The notes beneath the pieces were generated by a model. The model worked only from the letters and a program-made list of their open reading frames with translations, did not search any database and was not told where the DNA came from. From Bradyrhizobium sp. AZCC 2176 (GTDB taxonomy: Bacteria; Pseudomonadota; Alphaproteobacteria; Rhizobiales; Xanthobacteraceae), in assembly GCF_036924645.1 (NCBI RefSeq), contig NZ_JAZHRX010000001.1:1364001-1428000 (forward strand): a DNA stretch of 64,000 nt, in the 5' to 3' direction. Positions 28,762 through 39,856 of the stretch are shown here, in pieces (within the stretch, counting starts at the first letter, position 1; each line of letters opens with the position of its first letter). The position numbers and the translations under genes are program-made.

Positions 28762-29682
28762 ATGGTGTATCTCCTGGGTTCCGACATAGCCGACACGCCG
28801 GCCGGGGCTCGCTTCCGCGACCTCCTGAACAAGCCGGACATTCTCCAGATGCCGGGTGCGCATAACGGAATGGCCGCGCTGCAGGCCCGTGACGCCGGCT
28901 TTTCCGCGCTCTATCTGTCGGGCGCGGCGATGACGGCTTCGATGGGCCTGCCGGATCTCGGCATTATCACGATCGAGGAAGTCGGCTTCTTCATCCGCCA
29001 GGTGGCGCGCGCCAGCGGCCTGCCGGTACTGGTCGATGGCGACACCGGCTATGGCGAAGCGCTCAATGTCATGAACATGGTGCGCACCTTCGAGGATGCC
29101 GGCGCTGCCGCCGTGCACATCGAGGACCAACTGCTTCCGAAGAAGTGCGGCCACCTCAACGACAAGAAGCTGGCGGATGCGCGCGACATGGCAACCAAGG
29201 TCGCCGCCGCCGCAAAAGCGCGGCGTCATCTTTATCTGATCGCAAGGACGGACGCTGCGGCCAGCGAAGGCATGGACGGCGCGGTGGCGCGTGCAAAGCT
29301 TTATCTGGAAGCGGGGGCGGACGCGATCTTCCCGGAAGCAATGATTTCGCGCGAGATGTTCCAGGAATTCGCCAGGCGCGTTCCCGGTGCTCCGCTGCTC
29401 GCGAACATGACGGAGTTCGGCAAGACGCCGTTCTTCACGGCATGCGAGTTCGAGGCGATGGGCTATCGCATGGTGATCTGGCCGGTGTCGTCGCTCCGCG
29501 TCGCCAACAAGGCCCAGCAGAACCTGTTTGCTACCCTCAAGCGCGACGGCAGCACCCGCAAAATGCTCGACCAGATGCAGACGCGCGCCGAGCTGTACGC
29601 AGCGATCGGGCTGCAGGATTACGAGGCGCTCGACGCCTCCATCGTCAGAACCATCGTTCCCACAGCCATGCCGCAGAGGTGA
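28762..29682 (+). CDS. prpB: 2-methylisocitrate lyase
   Basis: A 306-residue isocitrate-lyase-superfamily enzyme that splits 2-methylisocitrate into pyruvate and succinate. The active-site loop KKCGHL (in QLLPKKCGHLNDKKL) is intact, together with DGDTGYGEALN for metal binding and ARTDAAASEG. Length matches PrpB (~295-305). The ATG at 28762 has a perfect AGGAGG 5 bp upstream; an in-frame start 21 codons earlier lies inside prpC and is rejected. It is the last gene of the operon. No acnD or prpF is nearby, consistent with PrpD doing the dehydration and a housekeeping aconitase the rehydration. Confidence 0.95.
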   Translation: MVYLLGSDIADTPAGARFRDLLNKPDILQMPGAHNGMAALQARDAGFSALYLSGAAMTASMGLPDLGIITIEEVGFFIRQVARASGLPVLVDGDTGYGEALNVMNMVRTFEDAGAAAVHIEDQLLPKKCGHLNDKKLADARDMATKVAAAAKARRHLYLIARTDAAASEGMDGAVARAKLYLEAGADAIFPEAMISREMFQEFARRVPGAPLLANMTEFGKTPFFTACEFEAMGYRMVIWPVSSLRVANKAQQNLFATLKRDGSTRKMLDQMQTRAELYAAIGLQDYEALDASIVRTIVPTAMPQR

Positions 29683-29805
29683 ATTATGTAGTTATCGCGC
29701 TTCGATCGGAATGGCGTCCATCGAATGATGGCAGAGAGCGCCGCGGGGGAACGACCGATCTCATATTGACTGAGATCGCCGTTGACCTTAACTGAACTCG
29801 TCGTG

Positions 29806-30024
29806 GTTCTTCGGGCTGGATCGGCCCGAAGCTAAGAGGGAAGCCGGTGCGGCCGAAAAAGCCAAAGCCGGAGCTGCCCCCGCAACTGTAAGCGGCGAGT
29901 TGCTGTCCAACAAAGTCACTGAGACCTCACGGGTTTCGGGAAGGCCGGACAGCAGCATTGACCCGCGAGCCAGGAGACCTGCCTCGACAACATACACGTC
30001 CTCGGGCGGGGTGTCCCGGTGGTG
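29806..30024 (+). ncRNA. Cobalamin riboswitch of the metE leader
   Basis: The aptamer core is complete: AGAGGGAAGCCGGTG, AGCCGGAGCTGCC, then CCCGCAACTGTAAGC (B12 box, about 29866-29893), GGGAAGGCCGGA and GAGCCAGGAGACCTGCC (ending 29983). Just after it comes CGGGCGGGGTGTCCCGG, nearly identical to the same position in the nrdAB riboswitch and able to form a CGGG/CCCG hairpin. The metE ATG lies 86 bp beyond. With B12 present the riboswitch should repress metE, leaving methionine synthesis to MetH. The 29683-30110 gap otherwise holds no gene. Confidence 0.94.
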
Positions 30025-30087
30025 CGGTTGCGATTCCGCGCGCGCTCCGCCGTACGCGGAATCCAGACGTGTCACTTCGGCCTTTGC

Positions 30088-30102
30088 CCCCAACTTTTGG
30101 GG
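30088..30102 (+). promoter_or_regulatory. Hairpin masking the metE ribosome site
   Basis: CCCCAA-CTT-TTGGGG folds into a 6-bp hairpin whose right arm is the GGGG that would serve as Shine-Dalgarno 8 nt before the metE ATG (30111). It is a likely expression platform for translational control by the riboswitch upstream. The pairing is seen; the switching is inferred. Confidence 0.55.
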
Positions 30103-30110
30103 TTAAGCCA

Positions 30111-32495
30111 ATGTCTTCAACATCGTCATCTTCTACATCGTCTACTTCCACCATCTCTACTTCCTCGCTTCCCGTTGCTGCCCTCGGCACGCCGCGGATC
30201 GGCCCGCGCCGCGAGCTGAAATTCGCTTTGGAAAGCTTCTGGTCGGGCGCAACCGACGAGGAGGCGCTGGTCGAAACCGGCGCCGGGCTTCGCGCGGCCA
30301 ACTGGGCGCGCCAGAAGAAACTCGGCGTCAGCGTGATCCCGTCGAACGATTTCTCGTTCTACGACCAGATGCTGGATACGTCAGTGATGGTCGGCGCGAT
30401 TCCTGAAATCTATCGCTGGAACGGCGGCCCGGTCCCGCTCTCGACTTACTTTGCGATGGCCCGCGGCGCGCAAGGCAAGACGCACGAGGCGAGCTGCGGC
30501 CATACGGATCATGGGCACGATGCCGCCCACGGCGCGCCGGCGCAGGAAATGACAAAATGGTTCGACACCAACTATCACTACATGGTGCCCGAGCTGGCGA
30601 GGGATCAGCAGTTCACCCTCGCCTCGCGCAAGCCGATTGAGGAATATGAGGAAGCCAAGGCGTTGGGCTATCAGACCCGCCCCGTGCTGGTCGGCCCGGT
30701 CACGTTCCTCAAGCTCGCCAAGAGCAGGGACGCCGGCTTCAATCCGTTGTCGCTGCTCGACCGGTTGCTGCCGATCTATATCGAGGTGCTGCGCGAACTG
30801 GCCTACGGGGGCGCCGACTGGGTGCAGATCGACGAGCCATGTCTCGTACTCGACCTCGACATCGTCGGGCAGCAGGCGCTGCATTACGCCTATACAGAGA
30901 TCACCAATGCGGTGCCGCAGCTCAAGATCATGCTCGCGACCTATTTCGGCGGGCTGGGCGCTAACCGCGATGTCGCGCTGGCGCTGCCCGTCGCCGGCCT
31001 GCATCTCGATCTGGTGCGTGCGCCAGATCAGATCGACGACCTCGCCGGTTTTCCAAAAGACCGCGTGCTGTCGCTCGGAATCATCGACGGCCGTAACATC
31101 TGGCGCGCGGACTTGAACCGGATTCTTGGCCGGCTCGAACCCGTGATCGCGAGACTCGGCAAAGACCGCGTGCAGATCGCGCCCTCCTGCTCGCTGCTGC
31201 ATGTTCCGATCGACCTGGCGCTGGAAACGGGGCTCGATTCCGAAATCAAGAGCTGGCTGGCGTTCTCCGTACAGAAGCTCGAGGAATTGACCACGCTCGG
31301 GACGGCGCTTGCCAGCGGACGTGGCAGTGTCGAAGCCGCCCTGCGGGTTTCGGACGAGGCGGCCGCCGCCCGCAAGGCTTCGCCGCGAATTCACGATGCG
31401 AAGGTCGCGGCGCGCATCGCCGGCATCGATGACGCCATGCGTCGCCGCGCCAGCCCATTCGCCGAGCGCGCCGGCGTCCAACACGAGCGCTTCAACCTGC
31501 CGGCCTTCCCGACCACGACCATCGGCTCGTTCCCGCAGACGGCCGAAGTCAGGAAAGCCCGCGCCGCGCACGCCAGCGGCGCCCTGACGGACGAAGTCTA
31601 CAAGGTCTATCTGCAGGACCAGACCGCCCGCGCGGTGCAGTGGCAGGAAACCATCGGTCTCGACGTGCTCGTGCATGGCGAGTTCGAGCGCAACGACATG
31701 GTGCAATACTTTGGCGAACAGCTCGCAGGCTTTGCCTTCACCGCAAACGGCTGGGTGCAATCCTACGGATCGCGCTACGTTCGCCCGCCGGTCTTGTTCG
31801 GCGACGTCTCCCGCCCGAAACCGATGACGGTCGAGTGGTGGCAGTACGCCCAGTCGCTGACAAAAAAGCCGATGAAGGCAATGCTGACCGGTCCCGTCAC
31901 CATCCTGAACTGGTCCTTCGTGCGCGATGATTTGCCGCGCAGCGAAGCCTGCCGGCAGATCGCGCTCGCGATCCGCGACGAGGTCGCCGATCTCGAGGCG
32001 GCCGGCGCCGGCATGATCCAGATCGATGAGGCGGCGCTACGCGAGGGTTTGCCGCTGCGCAAATCCGAATGGAAAGCCTATCTGGACTGGGCCGTCGATG
32101 CCTTCCGCCTCTGTTCCTCCGGCGTGCGCGACGAGACGCAGATCCACACCCATATGTGCTATTCGGAGTTCAACGACATCATCGGCGCGATCGGCGCGAT
32201 GGACGCCGACGTGATCTCGATCGAGACCTCGCGCTCGAAAATGGAGCTGCTCGACGCGTTCAGGAACTACAGCTATCCGAACGAAATCGGCCCCGGCGTC
32301 TACGACATCCACTCGCCGCGGGTGCCCGAAATCGAAGAGATGACCGCCCTGCTCAAGCTGGCGCGGATGCGGCTCAACGACAGCCAGATCTGGATCAATC
32401 CGGATTGCGGATTGAAGACAAGGAAATGGGAAGAGGTGCGGCCTGCGCTCGTCAACATGGTGGCGGCGGCTCGCGAATTGCGGGCTTCAGCCTAG
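30111..32495 (+). CDS. metE: B12-independent methionine synthase
   Basis: A 794-residue enzyme that methylates homocysteine from methyltetrahydropteroyl-triglutamate using zinc, without cobalamin. Two homologous halves: the N-terminal one begins [17 protein letters not shown], the C-terminal one [16 protein letters not shown]. Zinc-binding residues appear in [11 protein letters not shown] (His-x-Cys) and near the end in NPDCGLKTR. Unusually, the start adds about 20 residues of almost pure Ser/Thr ([17 protein letters not shown]) before the family start. There is also a His-rich insert ([10 protein letters not shown]) near residue 130. The gene stands alone behind a cobalamin riboswitch. Confidence 0.96.
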   Translation: MSSTSSSSTSSTSTISTSSLPVAALGTPRIGPRRELKFALESFWSGATDEEALVETGAGLRAANWARQKKLGVSVIPSNDFSFYDQMLDTSVMVGAIPEIYRWNGGPVPLSTYFAMARGAQGKTHEASCGHTDHGHDAAHGAPAQEMTKWFDTNYHYMVPELARDQQFTLASRKPIEEYEEAKALGYQTRPVLVGPVTFLKLAKSRDAGFNPLSLLDRLLPIYIEVLRELAYGGADWVQIDEPCLVLDLDIVGQQALHYAYTEITNAVPQLKIMLATYFGGLGANRDVALALPVAGLHLDLVRAPDQIDDLAGFPKDRVLSLGIIDGRNIWRADLNRILGRLEPVIARLGKDRVQIAPSCSLLHVPIDLALETGLDSEIKSWLAFSVQKLEELTTLGTALASGRGSVEAALRVSDEAAAARKASPRIHDAKVAARIAGIDDAMRRRASPFAERAGVQHERFNLPAFPTTTIGSFPQTAEVRKARAAHASGALTDEVYKVYLQDQTARAVQWQETIGLDVLVHGEFERNDMVQYFGEQLAGFAFTANGWVQSYGSRYVRPPVLFGDVSRPKPMTVEWWQYAQSLTKKPMKAMLTGPVTILNWSFVRDDLPRSEACRQIALAIRDEVADLEAAGAGMIQIDEAALREGLPLRKSEWKAYLDWAVDAFRLCSSGVRDETQIHTHMCYSEFNDIIGAIGAMDADVISIETSRSKMELLDAFRNYSYPNEIGPGVYDIHSPRVPEIEEMTALLKLARMRLNDSQIWINPDCGLKTRKWEEVRPALVNMVAAARELRASA

Positions 32496-32548
32496 CGCAA
32501 GACTGACCCCTTCTCTAGTCTTGCCGCAGATGATCGAAGGAGACTGCG

Positions 32549-32746
32549 ATGCGCTTCTGGATTCAATGCACGAGGTTCGAGACGGGGCAACCCATCCACA
32601 TCAATATCGCGCTCGTCGGCAGCATGTCACGCGACGGCGAGCGCACCGTTCTTGCCTTTGTCGGTGGCGACGGGGAGACGATCGAAGTGGTAGAGACGCC
32701 GGAGCATATCCTGGCCGTGCATCTCGGCGCTCCGGCGAAAGCATAA
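32549..32746 (+). CDS. Small hypothetical protein
   Basis: A 65-residue soluble protein with alternating hydrophobic residues suggestive of a small beta-barrel (HINIALVGSMSR, RTVLAFVGGDGETIEVVETPEHILAVHL). AAGGAGA lies 7 bp upstream of the ATG, supporting expression. I do not recognise a family. It sits between metE and a strong terminator and may be transcribed from its own promoter, since 53 bp separate it from metE. Confidence 0.65.
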   Translation: MRFWIQCTRFETGQPIHINIALVGSMSRDGERTVLAFVGGDGETIEVVETPEHILAVHLGAPAKA

Positions 32747-32783
32747 CGCACCTCGTGGCGCAATGACGACAGCGATGACAAAA

Positions 32784-32807
32784 AAACGCGGCGTCGCCGC
32801 CGCGTTT
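32784..32807 (-). terminator. Rho-independent terminator of ftsH
   Basis: AAACGCGGCG-TCGC-CGCCGCGTTT is a perfect 10-bp stem with a 4-base loop. On the minus strand it is followed by six T, 22 bp after the ftsH stop. On the plus strand it is followed by TTTCTC-like sequence and could also end the small 65-codon gene. Confidence 0.85.
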
Positions 32808-32828
32808 CTCTAATCGGATGCTGCTAGC

Positions 32829-34751
<1,923 letters not shown>

Positions 34752-35018
34752 TGATCTTCCTTCGTGGTCGCGCGGATCGCGGCCCTATGTCCTTGGCAGT
34801 AACCCTTGAGTATTCTTGGGTAGTGAGGCGAGAAATCCCCGGTCCACTGCATCTCAATCTAGGTGGCGCCCGGGTCAATGCCAAGGGAACCACTCGGGAC
34901 TATTTAACGCATCTTAACGCGATTCCCGGTCAAAAAATGACGCAAAAGCCGAGGTTTTTCCGAGGTGGTTAAGGCACTTCGTCCCGATATCGCGGATATT
35001 GCGGCATGGCAACGCTTC

Positions 35019-36110
35019 TCACGCCCGATTACCCCTCCGCGGCGGTGCTGGATCGACATGAATCCGGCCTCCGATCAGGCTGATCGCCGCCCCGGCCAGC
35101 GTCTGTTTCAGTTGGGTCTGCGTCGCGCCATTCGCAATGGCCCGGTCCAGTACCGCCAGCAGCGCCTCGACCTTGCCGAGTTCCGCTGGCCCTTCGTGAC
35201 CGGCCCGGTCAATCGCCCGCTTGAGCAGCCGAAGCCGGATTTCCTCGGGCAGGCCGGCAAACGCCCGGGCATCAAATCCGAAGCGCGAGACATCATCACG
35301 ATCTCTCAAGGCGAGATAGCGCTCGGCGCCGTCGGCCAGCACTTCAATCGCGTCATTCGCCCGCGCCAGCCTCGTTGCCAGCCGCGCCAGGTTTCGGCTG
35401 TCGCCGCCCTCCTCGACCAGCGCCGGCATCAACGCGCGCAGCCGCGGCCGCGTGAAGCTCATGTCGCGATTGGTAGGATCGTCGGCAAAGGCGATCTTCG
35501 CCCTGCCCAGCGTCGCAACGAGCCGCGATTTCGGAACGTCGAGCAACGGCCGCGCCAGCCACACGCCCTCGCGTTCGGTCTCGCGCGCCATCGCCGCAAG
35601 CCCGGCGATGCCGCTGCCGCGCAGCATGCGCATCAACAGCGTTTCGGCCTGGTCGTCGCGGGTATGCGCGGTCAGAATATGCGTCGCGCCGGTCGCTCGT
35701 GCGGCTTTCGCCAGCAGCCGATAGCGCGCCGCCCTCGCTGCGGCCGGCAGGCCGGTCTTCGGCTTGGTCCCGGTCCAGCGCAGCGTGCGATGGGGCATAT
35801 CGAGCGTAGCTGCCAGACGCTTGACGTCGCGCGCCTCGCGCGCGGCCTCGCGCCGCAAGCCGTGATCGACGGTGACGGCGATCAATCGCGGCCCGCGCGA
35901 AAGCGCACGGCGCCAGCGGGCGGCAAGCCACATCAGGGCAAGGGAATCGGGACCGCCGGACACCGCCAGCACGAGCGCGGGCGCGGCCTTCCAATGCGCG
36001 AACAGGTCTTTCGCTTGCTGTACCGAGATCGGCGCGTGGTCGTCGTCAGCCATGGCATCGCCAGTCCATTCGAGGCCGATGGCGGCCTCGACCGGCTCCT
36101 GCTTTAGCAC
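35019..36110 (-). CDS. tilS: tRNA(Ile) lysidine synthase
   Basis: A 363-residue N-type ATP pyrophosphatase that converts C34 of the CAU-anticodon isoleucine tRNA to lysidine, an essential decoding step. The P-loop SGGPDS is at residues 51-56, and HTRDDQAETLLMRMLRGSG is the second family signature. The C-terminal part is short compared with E. coli TilS, as usual for alphaproteobacteria. The start used here overlaps the cpoB stop by seven bases; an internal ATG at 36053 (MADDDHAP) is an alternative. It lies between cpoB and ftsH. Confidence 0.94.
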   Translation of the reverse strand: MLKQEPVEAAIGLEWTGDAMADDDHAPISVQQAKDLFAHWKAAPALVLAVSGGPDSLALMWLAARWRRALSRGPRLIAVTVDHGLRREAAREARDVKRLAATLDMPHRTLRWTGTKPKTGLPAAARAARYRLLAKAARATGATHILTAHTRDDQAETLLMRMLRGSGIAGLAAMARETEREGVWLARPLLDVPKSRLVATLGRAKIAFADDPTNRDMSFTRPRLRALMPALVEEGGDSRNLARLATRLARANDAIEVLADGAERYLALRDRDDVSRFGFDARAFAGLPEEIRLRLLKRAIDRAGHEGPAELGKVEALLAVLDRAIANGATQTQLKQTLAGAAISLIGGRIHVDPAPPRRGNRA

Positions 36111-37246
36111 TTAACCCGCTTTTGCTCACGGTCGACGGCGGCTTTGACGCCGGCCGATGCGCGCGGATATTTCCGCGTCACCTCGCCGAGCGCCGCACAG
36201 GCGGCTTCCTTTTCCTTCAGCGCCGCCAGCGACTGGCCGAGCCGCAGCAGGGCGTCGGGCGCCTTGCCCGACTTGTCGAACTTGGTGGTCACGCCGAGGA
36301 ACGCTTCGGCGGCGTCGCGATATTGCTGGCGCTGGAAGTAGCTTTCGCCAAGCCAGTATTGCGAATCCGCGATCAGCGGATCGCTCGGATATTTCTGCGC
36401 AAAGTTCTTCATCGTCGCTTCGGCCAGTGCATAGTCCTTGCGCTGCATGTAGCCGATGCCGAGATCGAATTCGTCCTTCGGCGTGGCCGAGGGCGGCAGC
36501 GTGGTCAGCGCGGCGCTGGCGCCGGCCCCGCGCGGTGGCGGTGCGGCTGCCGAGGGCGGCGGCAGGGCGCCGCCGGAGTCGCGCGGGCCGCCGAGATTGA
36601 GCGGCTCGCCCGGACCGCGCCCACCGGGGGCGCCAACCGCAGCGTCGCTCGATAGCGGCATCTGGCCACCACCAAGCGCGCGCGGCGCGCCGGGGGCGTT
36701 GGGATTCTGGCTGGGATCGAAGGCATCGCCGCGACGGCGGCCACCGGCCTGCGGGGCTGCCGGGTCCTGCACGATCGGCGCGGGCGACGCGATCTGCGGC
36801 TGCTGGTCGTAGCCGGGTTGGGCCTGCGGATAGCCCTGCGGCTGGCGCGCCCCCTGCTGCGGATAAGCTTGTTGCGGATAGCTCTGTGGCCCCTGCGGCG
36901 GGCCGGGCTGAACTGGAGGCGGCGCCGCGGCCACGTTGGGCAGCGCACCCGCGGGCTGGCCACCCGGCGCGGGCGGTGCAGCGCCAAGCTGACGCAGCCG
37001 ATCCTCAAGCTGGCGGTTACGGTACTGCAATTCCTCGTTCTGGCCGGTCAGTTGCCGGAGCTGGTTTTCCAGCCGCTGGATCCGCATCTCCAGATCGGCG
37101 TCATCGGACTGCGCCTGGACCTGCGGGGAGCCTTGCGGAGAACGCTCCCATGGGAACGTGATCTGTGCGGACGAGGTCTGCACAGACAAAGCCAGCATCG
37201 CGGCGATCGCCGCGGCACCGGCAGCATTAAGGAATCTGGATGACAT
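36104..37246 (-). CDS. cpoB: Cell-division coordinator CpoB (YbgF)
   Basis: A 380-residue periplasmic protein that links Tol-Pal to peptidoglycan synthesis. Signal peptide residues 1-26 (AAAIAAMLALSVQTSSAQ). A coiled-coil trimerisation segment at about 45-95 (LEMRIQRLENQLRQLTGQNEEL). A long Pro/Gln/Gly-rich linker to about residue 250 (QSYPQQAYPQQGARQ). Then TPR repeats (DEFDLGIGYMQRKDYALAEATM, DSQYWLGESYFQRQQYRDAAEAF). The linker is unusually long, about 150 residues. I chose the ATG at 37246 because of the signal peptide. It overlaps the tilS start. Confidence 0.92.
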   Translation of the reverse strand: MSSRFLNAAGAAAIAAMLALSVQTSSAQITFPWERSPQGSPQVQAQSDDADLEMRIQRLENQLRQLTGQNEELQYRNRQLEDRLRQLGAAPPAPGGQPAGALPNVAAAPPPVQPGPPQGPQSYPQQAYPQQGARQPQGYPQAQPGYDQQPQIASPAPIVQDPAAPQAGGRRRGDAFDPSQNPNAPGAPRALGGGQMPLSSDAAVGAPGGRGPGEPLNLGGPRDSGGALPPPSAAAPPPRGAGASAALTTLPPSATPKDEFDLGIGYMQRKDYALAEATMKNFAQKYPSDPLIADSQYWLGESYFQRQQYRDAAEAFLGVTTKFDKSGKAPDALLRLGQSLAALKEKEAACAALGEVTRKYPRASAGVKAAVDREQKRVKC

Positions 37247-37428
37247 TTTGCCCTGACGACGAATATCACGTGTCAAACGAAAGCAGAACACTATTGAGAT
37301 AGGGAGTACGCCAGAATTGTGACTGGCATTTCCGATTCGGTTCGCTGAATTCCGGTATGGTTTAGTATCCGCCGCAAGACAAGCCGCCCGGTCCGGCAGA
37401 CCGTTCACAAATCGAGGGAGACCCGCTC

Positions 37429-38301
37429 ATGCACGTATCCGTGAACGGTGTGCGGCTGTTCTTCGATGTCGAGGGCGCAAAGCTGGTTCCGGACGGCCCG
37501 GTGATGCGGGAAAAGCCGGTGCTGTTGATGCTTCACGGCGGCCCCGGCTTCGACCACTCGATCTACCGGCCGGCCTATTCCGCCTTGGCCGACATCGCCC
37601 AGGTCGTCTATCTCGACCACCGCGGCAACGGCCGCAGCGAGGATGGTGCGCAAGAGTGCTGGAACCTGGCGCAGTGGGGCGACGACGTGCACGGGTTCTG
37701 CGACGCGCTCGGCATCGCCAACCCGATCGTGCTCGGCGCCTCGTTCGGCGGCATGGTTGCACTGGCCTACGCCACGCGCCATCCAAGCCACCCTTCGAAA
37801 CTGATCCTGATCAGCACCGCGGCTGCCGGCGACGAATATCTGGAGCGGCGCGTCGAGCTGTTTGAACGCTTCGGCGGGCCGGAGGTCGGCGCGCTGGCGC
37901 GGCGTCGCCTGCTGGAGCAACAGGGCCATCCTGACCAGGCTTCGGTGGAGGCCTGGATGCGGCTGGCGATGCCGCACTACACACGCATCCCGCGCGACCC
38001 CGACATGGGACGCCGTGCCATCAACCGGCCGCAGGTACTGCAATGGTTCACGCGGCCCGGGGGCGAGAGCCACAGCTACAATTTCTTCCCCGACCTGGGT
38101 CGCATCCAGTGTCCGACGCTGGTGCTCGGCGGCGAAGACGACCCCATTCACCCGATCGAGAGCCAGGCCGATATCGTAGCAGCGCTGCCGCCGCATCTGG
38201 TGCGGTTCGAACGGTTCGCTGACTGCCGGCACGCCTGCATACAGGACGCGCCCGAGCGTACCCTGGCCGCGATCCGCCGCTTCATCCTGCACCCGAAATA
38301 A
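37429..38301 (+). CDS. Alpha/beta hydrolase (proline iminopeptidase-like)
   Basis: A 290-residue alpha/beta hydrolase. The oxyanion-hole motif LMLHGGPGFDHS and the nucleophile elbow GASFGG (Ser near residue 105) are clear, YLDHRGNGRSE is typical of the proline iminopeptidase group, and the catalytic Asp/His lie in GGEDDPIHP and DCRHACIQD. Substrate cannot be told; it may be a peptidase, esterase or lactonase. It is transcribed opposite to the Tol-Pal genes and is inserted between cpoB and pal. A GGGAGA site precedes the ATG and a shared terminator follows. Confidence 0.85.
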   Translation: MHVSVNGVRLFFDVEGAKLVPDGPVMREKPVLLMLHGGPGFDHSIYRPAYSALADIAQVVYLDHRGNGRSEDGAQECWNLAQWGDDVHGFCDALGIANPIVLGASFGGMVALAYATRHPSHPSKLILISTAAAGDEYLERRVELFERFGGPEVGALARRRLLEQQGHPDQASVEAWMRLAMPHYTRIPRDPDMGRRAINRPQVLQWFTRPGGESHSYNFFPDLGRIQCPTLVLGGEDDPIHPIESQADIVAALPPHLVRFERFADCRHACIQDAPERTLAAIRRFILHPK

Positions 38302-38327
38302 AACCGGCGCCCGATGGCGCCGGTTTT
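38300..38327. terminator. Bidirectional terminator between hydrolase and pal
   Basis: AAAACCGGCGCC-CGAT-GGCGCCGGTTTT is a perfect 12-bp stem with a tetraloop, flanked by A and T runs on both sides. It lies between two converging genes, so it can end transcription of both. Confidence 0.9.
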
Positions 38328-38350
38328 GAAACTCTACGAAGTCGAATTCG

Positions 38351-38842
38351 TCAGGCGCCGGCGTTCAGCACCGTGACGGCGCGGCGATTCTGCGACCAGC
38401 AGGAGATGTCGTTACAGACCGCCACCGGGCGCTCCTTGCCGTAGGAGATCGTGCGCATGCGGTTCGGGTCGATGCCGCGCGAGGCGAGATAGCTGCGCAC
38501 CGACTGGGCGCGGCGTGCGCCGAGCGCGATGTTGTATTCGCGGGTGCCGCGCTCGTCCGCATGGCCTTCGATGGTGAAGGAGTAGCGGTTGTAGGTCTGC
38601 AGCCACTGTGCCTGCTTCTCCAGCGTGGCGATCGCCTGCGGGCTCAGATCGGTCTGGTCGCTCTCGAAGAACACGCGGTCGCCGACATTGACGACGAAAT
38701 CCTGCTGGCTCCCCGGGGTCGCCGCGCTTGCCATCGCGCCATCGGCGCCGACGTTGTTCTTGGCGCAGGCGCCCATCGACAGCGCCACCGCGACCACCGC
38801 CGCCAGCTTCCATCCCTGGAGGATACGCATTTGATATTTCAT
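38351..38842 (-). CDS. pal: Peptidoglycan-associated lipoprotein Pal
   Basis: A 163-residue outer-membrane lipoprotein of the Tol-Pal system. The lipobox LSMGAC places the lipidated Cys at residue 26. An OmpA-like peptidoglycan-binding domain fills residues ~55-163: VFFESDQTDLSPQA, the binding motif GHADERGTREYNIALG, and RTISYGKERPV. I chose the ATG at 38842 (GGAGGCTCCGG upstream); an internal ATG 12 bp downstream is possible. In most relatives pal directly follows tolB. Here about 3.6 kb with two extra genes lies between them. A TTAACCAT motif on the minus strand is about 50 bp upstream. Confidence 0.95.
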   Translation of the reverse strand: MKYQMRILQGWKLAAVVAVALSMGACAKNNVGADGAMASAATPGSQQDFVVNVGDRVFFESDQTDLSPQAIATLEKQAQWLQTYNRYSFTIEGHADERGTREYNIALGARRAQSVRSYLASRGIDPNRMRTISYGKERPVAVCNDISCWSQNRRAVTVLNAGA

Positions 38843-38893
38843 TCCGGAGCCTCCACGCTCACGTTTTTCGACTGTTATCCGGTCTACAGGTCG

Positions 38894-38901
38894 ATGGTTA
38901 A
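38894..38901 (-). promoter_or_regulatory. CtrA half-site-like motif upstream of pal
   Basis: Read on the minus strand it is TTAACCAT, the short CtrA motif, 52 bp upstream of the pal ATG. A second TTAA-containing stretch follows near 38980. Function is inferred. Confidence 0.35.
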
Positions 38902-39072
38902 GCGAACGTTCCGTCAACCTTGATGGAACCTTGCCAGACCCGATCAAATGCCGACAAACCGTGAAAAGCGACCGCGATAGTTAATGGTTTGTAAATGTGG
39001 CGCGACGGTGAAGGCAAGCGCCATCTGCTCAAAAACCCTGCAGTGAGGCTAAGTTAGCCACAATCCGCAAAT

Positions 39073-39813
39073 TCAGGCGTTCGGCACGATCGAGGGGCGC
39101 CGGAAGGATTCAACGACCGCACTCGGAAAGAAGGGGCGCTCAGCCGGGCGATCGAACAGCATCCGTCGCTCGAAAGCGCTCGAGCGCATGATGGGAAAAC
39201 GGGTCAAGACCCGTTCGCGCACGGCTGGAAAATCGCACGCCATCAATGCCACTTTTTTCAATACGTTCGGAAAAGAACGCGGCTCGGCAATGGTCTCCTG
39301 CAGAAAGACCCGGCGATAAAACGCCAGATGCTCGGCACGAACCTGCGCGAGCCCGGTATCGGCGTTGAAATACTCACATGCCAGATAGGCCAACCGCACC
39401 GTCAAATAGGGCAGTTCCGGAAACCGTTGGGCTTTTTCGGGATCTGCAACAAACCGAGCCGGATCAACGATAACTTCGCCGCGGTCGAGGCGAGGATGAA
39501 GAACATCGCCGAACAATTCAGTTGCAAAGGACGTCCGCGATTCCGGCGTCAGGACGTGGATGCGGAGAGAACTGCAAAGTTCGCCGTCAACATAGATTCC
39601 GAACGTCCAGGCGTTGGGCGCATCGTCATAACGATCGGTGACGCGCTGAGACTCTGAGGGCATGATCAACCCGCCATGCAGATAGGCTCTGTAACGCATC
39701 AAATACAGAGCGTCCCTTTCCTCGGGAGTTTCGATGAGCCGGTAGTCGACGCGATCAAATAGCCCTGCCCCCCGCACAAAGAGCGGATTGCGCGGTTCGG
39801 CTCCAGCCTTCAT
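39073..39813 (-). CDS. FeeM/LuxI-like N-acyltransferase (N-acyl amino acid synthase type)
   Basis: A 246-residue protein with features of the FeeM / autoinducer-synthase GNAT fold. These are YRLIETPEERDALYLMRYRAYL, the strand GIYVDGELCSSLRIHVL with the Arg used for acyl-carrier binding, a conserved EVIVDPARFVADPE, and YLTVRLAYLACEYFNAD. Such enzymes join a fatty acyl chain from acyl-ACP to an amino acid. Product and acceptor are unknown. I chose ATG 39813 because GGAG lies 6 bp upstream; a GTG 10 codons earlier has none. A perfect TTAA-N7-TTAA box is 44 bp upstream. The GGDEF-EAL gene is next, on the same strand. The family call is from motif memory. Confidence 0.72.
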   Translation of the reverse strand: MKAGAEPRNPLFVRGAGLFDRVDYRLIETPEERDALYLMRYRAYLHGGLIMPSESQRVTDRYDDAPNAWTFGIYVDGELCSSLRIHVLTPESRTSFATELFGDVLHPRLDRGEVIVDPARFVADPEKAQRFPELPYLTVRLAYLACEYFNADTGLAQVRAEHLAFYRRVFLQETIAEPRSFPNVLKKVALMACDFPAVRERVLTRFPIMRSSAFERRMLFDRPAERPFFPSAVVESFRRPSIVPNA

Positions 39814-39856
39814 ATGATGCTCCAACCATCCGACAACTTCCACGAGTATGGAAAGA

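Noticed and set aside
34904..34917. TTAA-N6-TTAA upstream of ftsH as a CtrA site
   Set aside because: Spacing is six, not seven, and the copies are simple TTAACGC direct repeats.
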